Source: Grammothele lineata
Lineage: Eukaryota > Basidiomycota > Agaricomycetes > Polyporales > Polyporaceae
Assembly: GCA_002150815.3 (NCBI GenBank)
Contig: NDFF03000398.1
Coordinates: 124,001-188,000, forward strand
DNA length: 64,000 nucleotides
Direction of reading: 5' to 3'
Part shown: positions 46,107-54,960 of the stretch, one piece after another
Position numbering within the stretch: position 1 is the stretch's first letter
How the letters are laid out: each line of letters begins with the position of its first letter
Made by a program: the position numbers and the translations under genes
Notes under the pieces: generated by a model
The model's database searches: none
Told to the model about the DNA's origin: nothing
The model's input: the letters and a program-made list of their open reading frames with translations, nothing else

Positions 46107-46581
46107 ATGTCTTACACCGCGAACACCGACTATCCCAGGTTCGTCCACGCTCCGATCGATCCCCGCCCTCTTCGCGTCCCCATCCGGGCGCACGATCGCT
46201 GACGTATCTCTTCTTTCCCAATACAGCAAGGTTACGGGCCAGTACCACTCGCTCAAGGGCACGGCCGTCGAGACCGTCGGCGACATGACCGGCTGGCAAA
46301 CGTGGAAGGAATCCGGCAAGGAGGAGCACGCGCAAGGCGAGACCGAGTACAACGCTGCCCAGGCGCAGCAGTACGTTGAGGGCACGGCAGACCGCGTCGG
46401 CGGGAAGATCGACACGGTCGTCGGCGCTGTCACTGGAGACCGCCAGCAGGAGATGGCAGGTGAGTGGCTGTAGTGACATGGGTGGCGTTGGACGAAGGCT
46501 GACGGATCTGTGGGGTGTCTAGGCAATGTCCGCCACGACAAGGGCCAGACGAAGCAGGAGCTCAACAAGCCCTCGGCCTAG
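46107..46581 (+). CDS. CsbD-like stress-response protein B
   Basis: Three exons, 46107-46138, 46227-46459 and 46523-46581, encode 107 residues. Exon 2 is exactly as long as in paralogue A (233 nt) and both introns fall in the same phase, so the pair arose by inverted duplication. Sequence blocks are [60 protein letters not shown] and [19 protein letters not shown]. It is a small soluble CsbD-family protein, probably stress-induced given the shared promoter. A strong TATA box (TATATAAAAG, 46001-46010) lies 97 bp upstream of the start. Confidence 0.88.
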
Positions 46582-47476
46582 GCTTATGACGCGATGAGAA
46601 AGATATTTTGGCGGGATGTATGAATATGGCTTGTATTGCTATACCCACGATTAATCACGAGCACTCGAGTCCGTAACTGTATGATATTTTCGAGGAGGTT
46701 TAATGCCACGGCGGTAACGTCTACTTACAAGGTCGCAAAGAGAGTACGCCACTTGTAGGTGGTGTGCTCATTCTAAGACTGAAGGACACTTGTGTCGCAA
46801 ATGGACGTCTGAGTAGACCTCCAGCTTACTCTGCCGTGCCATTCCGGCTCGGAATCCTAGGTGAGCAAGATGGAACATGAGTCGCTAGATTTGGTTCGTG
46901 CGGTGCGGGCGAAGTGGACACGCTACCTGGTGGTACAGCCATTCAAAAGAACAATAGCAGCAGTCCCCGAAGGACTCGGGAGTAGGAAGGACACCTCTGA
47001 CGGCGTCTCCGGGATCAAGAGTCCAACCTGTCTACAAGAGTATGGCCATAGCGTAAAGCTTCTGGGTAGTCATTGTCGTAGTAGACCTTGTAGTGACACT
47101 CGCCTTGCAATAACAATACAAACCACATTGGAAGCGCTGTGGCCCCGGCCATACCTCTCGCTTTGGCTAGTAAGCGCTCACTGAGGCTCGCGCGCAGGGC
47201 GCGAACCACAGCGGCCACAGTACTACAAAACGCACCGCTGAGAGCATGAAGCGAGTTTGAGCGATACAAAGCGTTAGATTCATGGGATGTATAGGGATAT
47301 AAATTGAGGTCTGACATGCGAGTGAAGCTCAACATCCGCCCTCGTCCTCGTACTCTTCCTCCTCTATTAAATCGAGCTCCGCAACACTCACGACGAGCGT
47401 AAGAGGTGAGCAGCATACTACCTGAATTTCACCATGAGCACGCAGCGCGAAGGGAGCGTCACTTCACAACGGGCTC
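46582..47476. other. intergenic, no gene seen
   Basis: Follows the CsbD B stop. Only short unsupported frames are present. Confidence 0.5.
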
Positions 47477-47545
47477 GCGCGTCCCCACTGAGTAAGTTAT
47501 CTGCCGCGGGATGCGCGGCAGATAATACACTCCGTCGGGACGCGC
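47477..47545. repeat. palindromic element copy 1
   Basis: Arms of 32 nt around GGATG match at about 27 of 32 positions; the inner stem TTATCTGCCGCG/CGCGGCAGATAA is perfect. Confidence 0.9.
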
Positions 47546-47692
47546 CCGCCCGCGCTCCTGTCGCCCAGCGCACTCCGTCCCGCTACATATTAAGGTATGC
47601 GGGTCTTTCGTGATGCATGATGGGCGATTCTGTACGAGCGGGGGAGAGTCGTGGTTGACACTCGGACGAGCGAGAGCGAGAGCGGCGGGCCC

Positions 47693-47761
47693 GCGCGCCC
47701 CTACTGAGTATTTTATCTACCACAGGATGCGTGGTAGATAAATAGCTCCGTAGTGACGCGC
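47693..47761. repeat. palindromic element copy 2
   Basis: Inner stem TTTATCTACCAC/GTGGTAGATAAA is perfect although its sequence differs from copy 1. Confidence 0.9.
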
Positions 47762-47857
47762 CCGCCCGCGCCCCCTCCGTACAGCGTATTCGAGGCCATA
47801 GAGATCCTCGCGTGAGGGTGGGAGAGGCTGGAGATTGGGAACGCCTGCGGCGGGCCC

Positions 47858-47926
47858 GCGCGTCCAGACTGAGTAGTTTATCCGCGAGAGGATGCCTTGC
47901 AGATGAAACACTCCGTCAGGGCACGC
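47858..47926. repeat. palindromic element copy 3
   Basis: More degenerate inner stem (TTTATCCGC..GCAGATGAAA) but the same landmarks at the same offsets. Confidence 0.85.
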
Positions 47927-48023
47927 TCACCCGCTCGCGTCCTAATCTTGGGCTCATAGAATGGTTGGGATGAATCATTCCGTTATGCAAATGGATGGGA
48001 GGACGTTCATTCGCGGCGGTCCT

Positions 48024-48093
48024 GCGCGCTCAGACTGAGTAAATTATCGTGACGAGGGAAGCCTCATAGATAATATGCTCCGTCGGGGCGCGC
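48024..48093. repeat. palindromic element copy 4
   Basis: One base longer than the others. Only the base of the inner stem (ATTATC/GATAAT) is kept; outer landmarks are conserved. Confidence 0.85.
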
Positions 48094-48258
48094 TCGCTCA
48101 CGCTCCTCTCGTGCGGAGGCACACTGCATCGGGGAATCGGGGCAGGTGCGACATGTACATAGAAGCCCTTATGAGATAACAAATGACAGAAAGGTCGGCA
48201 AGAATTCTGGGCGACCATTTATGCCCTTGTTAGTGTGAGTATAAATTGTACATAACCG

Positions 48259-48848
48259 TCAGACTTGTGGGTCTTGCGGGCCTTGTAGGTCTTGTGCGGC
48301 CAACGGCAGCGCCGGATAGCACGGGCGCCTGATCACTGCACCCTTATCGGATAACCAATACATATCCATATCACGCGCTGAGGTAAATGAGGCGAAAACA
48401 TGTATTTGAAGTATTCTACGTTAAGTACACGGAGGGGTCGAGGAGCAGACGAGAGGCAAGGCGAGGCTCTAACTGTAGCGAAACGATGCACGTACCATAG
48501 CCACCAACATCGAGGCATTCGCACCGAGGTTCGCTGAAGCCCAGATCCGCCAAGCCTGGGGGTGCGAGAACACCGTCGCGGGTGAGCGAAACCGTAGGCA
48601 CAACCAGGCTGGCAAGACCACAAGCCGAAGCGCAACCAGCAGGAGAGAGGGTAGGATACAGGCCTTGCAGAGAGCAGCCGAACTTCGTCAGATCGTCCAC
48701 TTGGAGCTTGAGGGCCCAGGCTGTAAGACGAGAACGCAGCGGGCTACAACTTAAACATGAGTATGACACAAGACACGGCCGTTCCGGAGACCGACGCAGA
48801 AACATCCACCAACATGGACGCAGCGAAAGCTGCGGAGCAGATACAGCT
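48259..48848 (-). CDS. possible small Cys-containing protein, exons only partly resolved
   Basis: A possible exon chain on the minus strand is 48848-48770, 48720-48496 and about 48376-48259. Phases are compatible, giving ..SGTAVSS / WALKLQVDDLTKFGCSLQG.. and later CASACGLA and EPRCECLDVGGYG, then a tail ending QDLQGPQDPQV. The first intron would be 49 bp. Cysteines are paired as in extracellular proteins, but I cannot locate a convincing signal peptide or the first exon. A 124-codon frame on the other strand (48757-49131) overlaps it, and I cannot exclude that neither is real. Confidence 0.22.
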
Positions 48849-49665
48849 CTGGATGGGAAGGAGATGGGACGAAGAGACAGAGGGAAGAGGGAGGAGGAGG
48901 AGGTCAGGGGACAAGAGTGTCAGACTCACAGCTGTTATGCCAGCGCACTACTTGAGGGCAGGCTCGGAAAACCTTGTCCAAGAGCATGACGTCGCGATGT
49001 CCGACGCTCTCTTGAGGCGAGTTGAACAAGACCCGCCCCGGGAGATAGCGGGCCAGGGATCCGGCAAGGAGACGACAGGCGGCAGGGTTGCCGAGCAGCG
49101 GAAGTCATGCTTAGAGCTACGCGAGATGTAGATACAGAGGAAATGCAAGAGTTGTAGACGACTCTAAGTATGAGGCAAGTCTTACGGGACATTGTACAAG
49201 GGAGACTAGAGTTGTGCTGCGAAGACAAGGGCATGTAAGTGGCTGAAAGGCGCCGCAAGACGTTTGGGCGCTTTCAATAAGTACCGGGTTATATCAGCCG
49301 CGCGCCGATTCCCCGATGTGGGGACAGAGTTATACTGGCAATCGAGAAGGCGACGAGCTCGAGGCTCACGCGGTTGTACGTATGCATGGCGAGTGCGTCA
49401 GGCTGCGAACGATTCCGTTGGACTGAGTGCGTACCTCTTTCTGCCCGCATATATGCGACTTGGTGGTCGTTTATGTAACGTCACAACGCGTGGGAAGGAC
49501 GAGCGCACAAATGTGCTGTCGACCGTCGCGATCCGTCCAGCCGTTGCCGGTCCGCGGGCCGCTTTATCGCTACCGCAGCACGATCGTTTATCTGAGCAGC
49601 CGTACCGTAGCAGATCGCGTCGTTCACCTCCTCACAGTTGACAACGTTAGCATCGACCTCACGGG
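48849..49665. other. intergenic, no supported gene
   Basis: Upstream of the second BTB gene. Only overlapping short frames were seen. Confidence 0.4.
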
Positions 49666-50909
49666 ATGTCAGAAACGGACGAAACACCCACTTCGGTCTT
49701 CGACCACCCCTTCACCAAACCGAGCGCAGACATCGTCCTGCGCTCATGCGACGGTGTCGTTTTCCGAGTTCATAAGGTCATCCTCGCCGAGGCCTCCCCC
49801 GTCTTCGAGGGCATGCTCTTGCTACCACAACCTCCCGTCCCAGCTCCACCCGAGCCCCAGGCAGAGGTTCTCACCCAACCCATTCCCACTCCCTCATCCT
49901 CAGCGGGCGCGGCCTCGCCTAGCACGCCTGACTCTACACCCTTGGTAGATCTCCCCGAGACCAGCCGTGCGCTGGATGGCCTCCTTAGACTGTGTTATCC
50001 TATGCCAGGCCCCTCGTTCGCCTCCCCGGGTGACATCGAACCCGTCCTCTCTGCCGCACTCAAGTACGAGATGGCCGGGCCCGTCGAGCGTGCGACTGCC
50101 GCGCTTGAAGGATGGTGTACCTCGACTTCGTCGTGCGAGGATGTCCTCTCGACGTTCGTCGTCGCGAGTCGACTAGGGGTGGAGGGCGTGGTGGAGAAGG
50201 CGGCAAAGGCGAGCTTGGGGCACCCATTTGGCAAAACGCTTCCGGACGCGCTGAAGGACGGTCCCCCCACCGCGCTTTATGAGCTGCTCGAGTATAGGCG
50301 GCGGGCACACATGGAGGCAGTGAAAGTGGCGGTGAGCCCGGATTACTGGACGTTCGACGGGGAAGAAATTCTCGGCTTCTACTGGTCTAACTATAGCCCG
50401 TGGGTCGAGGGGGGACAGAGGTTTAGTCATTACGGATTTCCCGGAGACTTTGAAGGGATTGCACTTTCTCTACAATGGTGTGCAGAGAACCACGGTTGCG
50501 CGAAAGAGTGGCGGGGCGTGGATTTCGACTACTGGCATGATCGGCGGGTATTGCCTGGCCATGTCCGGATTGACCAACCTGACGTTCTCGAGCACATCGT
50601 CAAGCAACTCCAATCCGCCCCAACCTCACGAACGCCACTTTCAGTCCCACCAAAGCTCCGGCGCGAACTCCTTAGCAAAACGACATGTGACAAATGTCGT
50701 CTGAGAGGCCTAGACTATCTCCAGCAATTCTTCTTAGACCTCACAGACATGATCAATGATTGTGTCGCTGAAGTGAGTCCTCTCCACCGCACTAGACACT
50801 CTTGAGCTGAGTTCTCGGACAGATCAAATATCGCGAGGAACCAGAGAAGGGTGAAGAAAGTGAAGAAGAGGATGAAGAAGAGGATGAGACGATGGAAGGG
50901 TGGATATGA
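49666..50909 (+). CDS. fungal BTB/POZ domain protein
   Basis: Two exons, 49666-50772 and 50823-50909, encode 397 residues. The BTB module is at the N-terminus: HPFTKPSADIVLRSCDGVVF, RVHKVILAEASPVFEGML, with a Pro/Ser insertion and then LVDLPETSRALDGLLRLCYP. A helical region follows. A Cys/His/Trp signature (CAENHGCAKEW.. and TTCDKCRLRGLDYLQ) resembles that of the BTB protein at 38100-39797 and may bind zinc. The second exon adds an acidic tail (EESEEEDEEEDETMEG). It is probably a protein-interaction adaptor, function unknown. Unlike its relative it has only one BTB module. Confidence 0.87.
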
Positions 50910-51124
50910 AGCTGCGCATTTGGTAACTTTAGTCCAAGTTGGTTCTATACGTTTCACGTACAGAGAGGTGTCCTGGACTTGCCGCACCCCGGATCCCTAA
51001 CATGTTGAGCCGGAATGCAGCAAATACACCCGGGAACGCGTAACACTTTCACCGCCGCCTTCACAGCAATAATCTGGGATAGCACCGCGAAAACGGCTAG
51101 TGCATTGGTGTGGTATCCATACAA

Positions 51125-52421
51125 TTAAACATGAATGCCCAGTGTATGCCCCGCACCTAGCACCACATTGTCGATCAACCTCGTCTTACCGACCCACATC
51201 GCCCCGCTAAGGATAACCGGTCTGCCCTCCTTCGCCGCTTCCCACTCCCCGCGGGACATACCGTCCGGGAGCGTGTCGAACGTCTCGGGGTCGTTCATCT
51301 CGACGTAATCCAGCCGGACGTCGGTGATGCCCTCGGCTTCGCGCGCCTGCTCGGCTATGAGGTCCTGAGCACGATGCACGCACGTTGCCTTCGTATCACC
51401 TGCTTCCCAGCTCAGGCGAGCCTCTTGGAGGGCAGCGTATAGCACGGGGGCGACGTTGTCGCGCTCGTGCGGGGTGAGGTAGGAGTTGCGAGAGGAGAGA
51501 GCGAGGGAGGTCGTAGGGTCCCTGCGAGAACCCGGAGCCTCAGAATCGTTTCCTTACGAAAGAGAAGTGGGAGGAGACTTACCGAGCTGTCGGGACAATG
51601 CAAACGTTCTGCGGCTCCGGGTGGGAAAGAAGGAGGTCGCGCACCATCCGGCGGAGAAGCAAGGCCTGCTGGATGTCCTTCTGACCAAAGTACGCGCGCG
51701 TCGGCTGTTCGACGTGCGCAGCGTCAGCGCCTCCCCTGCCCAAAGAAGCCCCGAGAAAGACGGGACGCGAACGCGGGTACGCACCTCGATGACGTTGAAG
51801 AGCTTGGTGACGACAGTGGCGACCCCGCGGAAGAACGTGGGGCGCGACGCGCCCTCCATCTGGAGTGAGTAGCCTTTGACCTCGACGAACGTCCCTTTCT
51901 GTTCCTGCACGTCCTGCACGATCCCTGCGGGATACATTTCCTGAACTGTCGGCACGAAGACCGCTGCGGGCGTGCGCGGGCCGGCGGGGGTCGGAACAGA
52001 GAGGGCGTGAAGGAGCTCGAGGTCCCCGGGGAGGGTGCGCGGGTAGGTCGCGAGGTCTTCATGTGGCGCGAACTGGGCCGGGTTGACGAAGATGGAGAGG
52101 ACGGTGAGGTCGTTCTCTGCGAGCGAGCGGCGGACTGGGGGAAGGTGTTGGTTGCGTTGGGATTTGCATAGCTCGAGAAGGGAGGAACTACGTACCGAGA
52201 GAGAGGTGGCCCTCGTGCAGCGCGCCCATCGTCGCAACGAAGCCGACTGACTTCTTTTCATCATAAGCTTTTCTTCTCCATTCACGGTAAGAAGCGACAG
52301 TTGGGAAGAGGGGTATGGAAGAAGGCGGTAGCTCCGTAGTCATGCTCCTACGCGCGGGGGGATGAGAGGGTAGTCGTCGAAGAATGGGTGAGAGAAGTCC
52401 AGTGCGTGCACATGCAATCAT
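51125..52421 (-). CDS. PAN6: pantothenate synthetase (pantoate-beta-alanine ligase)
   Basis: Four exons, 52421-52196, 52134-51785, 51704-51583 and 51521-51125, encode 364 residues. The enzyme joins pantoate and beta-alanine with ATP to make pantothenate, the coenzyme A precursor. Family motifs in order are GFVATMGALHEGHLSL (with the HIGH-like nucleotide signature), TVLSIFVNPAQF, PRTLPGDLELL, RPTFFRGVATVV, PTRAYFGQKDIQQALLLRRM and LALSSRNSYL. The C-terminus has PVILSGAMWVGKTRLIDNV. The chosen start adds about 26 residues rich in Arg/Leu/Ser (MIACARTGLLSPILRRLPSH), resembling a mitochondrial presequence. A second Met just after it (MTTELPPSSIP) would give a cytosolic form. Confidence 0.92.
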
Positions 52422-52717
52422 GGGGGCTTATGAGGGTGAGGAATGAAGGCGGGATAGGTTATGAGCGAGGGCGCAGGTGGGCCCATGGGTGGCGGAAGGT
52501 GGTCGAACGAGTGAAAAGCACGCAGATCCGAGTCAGATCCGGCATCGGTACCTTGCAGCCCGCGTGGCGGAGCTGCTGTTTCCGGTGCTGGCATCGACAT
52601 GTCTCATCATGTCTCCGTCATATCAACGGAAAGTCGTGTAGTATCGTACGAACCCAAACCAAGAGGAGGAGTGCCAAGAGGCAAAATTGATCCGATGCAG
52701 GTGGTATCAAAACTTCA
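52422..52717. other. intergenic
   Basis: Promoter side of the pantothenate synthetase gene and 3' side of the tRNA-Ser gene; nothing else seen. Confidence 0.5.
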
Positions 52718-52808
52718 CGACACCAGCAGGGTTCGAACCTGCGCTCTCAAAGAGAAACAGATATTAATTAATTCTAATCTGTCGCCTTAACCACTTGGCT
52801 ATAGTGCC
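52718..52808 (-). tRNA. tRNA-Ser (anticodon AGA) with intron
   Basis: Class II tRNA with a long variable arm (TTCTCTTTGAGAGC). Acceptor arms are GGCACTA/TGGTGTC with discriminator G. The anticodon stem ACAGA/TCTGT carries loop TTAGAA..A, and the T arm is GCAGG-TTCGAAC-CCTGC. A 9-nt AT-only intron (TTAATTAAT) follows the base 3' of the anticodon. Mature length is 82 nt. Confidence 0.94.
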
Positions 52809-53003
52809 TTAGAGCAAAGAAGGTCATGTGACCTCCCGTGGCGCAAGATGAGCGATGACCTCACCTCAGTCACAGCGCAACTGCTGGCAGAGCTTGACTT
52901 CGCCATATTTCCCGGACCGTCTTCTCTAGATTCCTTCACCCTCCGTCCAGCATCTCTTCCAAGAGGCAACGCTCTCTAACCTCTCCCGTCAGAATTTGGC
53001 CAC

Positions 53004-53996
53004 ATGGCAGAGCCGGCAGCTGTGTCGCGCGCAGCTCTTGACTTGACATACGTTCTATGTACGTCGTTCACGCCAATTAAGTCTGTAGCGTTGTGAACAA
53101 CCATTCCATTAACAGCGACGTTCGCATGAATAGACGATGAATCCTCGCTGTTTTCACATGTCTTGGCCCTCCTCACACTAAGCCCCATCCTGTTGAACGT
53201 GAGTTGCTGCTTCTACCAATTGTGAGCCCTCACAAACTCTTCTTGTATCAGCCAGCCTACGCTGTTTTGACGGTATGGACGCGCGAATTGGTGTTCTTGG
53301 AGATGTGGGCGGGACAGATGCTTTGCGAGTGTTTCAACTATGTGCTCAAACACATCATTCAGGAGGAGCGGCCTACTGGTGAGCTCTGGTTTTACTCTGT
53401 ACCTCGGTGTCCACCCCATCCTCATATCTCGTCCTTCCTGCGAAGCTGAGCTCGGCGATGGGTATGGGTTTCCCTCGTCGCACAGCCAGTGGATGGGATA
53501 TTTTGCAAGCTTTCTTATCCTCCACTTCACCCTCCGCCATCGCTTCGTGTCGACGGGCTTCGTGCTCCTCGATTACGCTCGCGACATCCTGCTCTATACG
53601 TTCATCATCTCGTGGTCCGTGGCTGTCGCGTTCTCTCGGTATGTCTCGGCTCTTCCAGTACCACCACTGAGCGCGTCCGAGCTTACCTCGTCTTCCTACA
53701 GATACTATCTTTCGTACCACAGTTCGACTCAAGTGCTCTGGGGCTTCGCCATCGGTGTCACGTTCGGCTCGACCTACTACTTACTAGTCGAGTTCGTCTC
53801 GACGCGCTGGCCAAACTCCATCCTGGGCCGCTTCCGCACCGCGCTACTCGCAAATCCTGTTTGCACATGGTTCCGGCTACGAGACGGCTGGGCGATATGG
53901 TCGGACGCCGGGACAGAGGTGCAGTACCAGAGATGGCGGGAAGCATGGGATAGCAAGAGGCGTGCTAGCGAGGACCCCGCGAAGAAAGCTCGATGA
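53004..53996 (+). CDS. CAX4: dolichyldiphosphatase (PAP2 superfamily, ER)
   Basis: Five exons, 53004-53058, 53134-53198, 53252-53378, 53446-53638 and 53702-53996, encode 244 residues. The enzyme removes a phosphate from dolichyl diphosphate on the lumenal side of the ER membrane, recycling the lipid carrier for N-glycosylation. The three phosphatase signature parts are visible: K-x6-RP as KHIIQEERP, PSSHSQ (the PSGH-type motif), and SR-x5-H as SRYYLSYH. Conserved flanks include RELVFLEMWAGQMLCE and ELGDGYGFP. Membrane spans are LLTLSPILLNPAYAVL, YFASFLILHFTL and YTFIISWSVAVAF. The C-terminus is hydrophilic and basic. The start gives the expected short N-terminus. Confidence 0.92.
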
Positions 53997-54960
53997 GGGG
54001 TGGGGAGTATGCTTACACGAGGAGACCCGTTAGATTTCCGGGTAGAGCGTAGATGTGGGCGATGTGTTGAATAAAGCTGTGTGTACTTGGACTGCGGGCT
54101 CGACAGGCGGCCTTTAGCTTGTCTTGCCATTCAAATAATACTAACATACTTTCTGGTTGAGCCTCCCACTATGACAAGCACAAGACGCGGAATGCGAGGG
54201 ATGGATCCAGTAGATTCGACGGACGAGCTGTGCCAAAGACGAGCGAGTCGCAAGTCTCCGATTTTAAAGATCCACGGGTCATCGGTCCGAGTCCGGGGTC
54301 CGAGCCATGTTTCCCCAGCTTTCCCCGCTGGAGAAACAATTTACACGGGCGACGACGCTTGGTGAAGGCGCGCAGATCGGGATCTGATCAACTGCCGTAC
54401 ACTTGCCCGCACCCCATGGGGTCAAATTTCTCATTCAGCTCCCCGCGCAGCTTTACGGTCGTCTCATTTCTCTCACCGCCTGCTTACAAGTGAAGTTTTC
54501 TTGACAGGAGTATGAGGATATGCCAGACACAAGCGTTCCGGAGGCACTGCACGCGCAGAACAAACATAAGCCCCGCGAGTCGTGGAGCAGATGCGTTCCT
54601 GAGCAACAACGGCAGCGTTCTGCGGTGGGCCCAAACGGACGCCAACACTTCTGCCGACGAATCCCATGACCGACGATTGGCCTGCGGGGCCCTGCGCGGA
54701 CGGCGACACGCCCGGGACCGGGAGACGCGCCGGCTGGTCGCCTGCTTCCACCCTTGCGGCCGCGGCTGACGGCGGCTGACATGGACATCACTCCCTCTGC
54801 TCGAACAAGACATAAGCAGCCGTAAACCTTTTCGAGGGCCCGCGAGCCCCGTCCTCTCCCCTCTCCGTTCCCACTCCCCCGCGGCGCCCAGCCTCCCCCA
54901 GGCTTCTCCCATTCACCGCTTGAACTGCCCGCGTCGCCGCGACTTCAAGTGCCTGCCGCC
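53997..54960. other. intergenic, no supported gene
   Basis: Spacer between the dolichyldiphosphatase and MFS transporter genes. Frames of up to 142 codons on the minus strand (54484-54912) have no domain. A C/T-rich promoter-like stretch precedes the transporter start. Confidence 0.45.

Larger units (their letters stand above)
47477..48093. repeat. array of four 69-70 bp quasi-palindromic elements
   Basis: Four direct copies (47477-47545, 47693-47761, 47858-47926, 48024-48093) are separated by unrelated spacers of 147, 96 and 97 bp. Each has GC-rich outer arms (GCGCGTCCC..GGGACGCGC type), the word ACTGAGTA exactly 10 bases in, an inner stem around a GGATG-like centre, and CTCCGT about 53 bases in. 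Each whole unit can fold as one long hairpin. Between copies 1 and 2 the inner stem changes on both sides together: TCTGCCGC/GCGGCAGA against TCTACCAC/GTGGTAGA. The similarity extends a few bases outward (CGGGCC and CCGCCCGCG). No open frame spans the array. Confidence 0.9.

Noticed and set aside
47477..48093. CRISPR array
   Set aside because: Copies are 69-70 bp and imperfect, spacers are 96-147 bp, there are no cas genes and the genome is eukaryotic.
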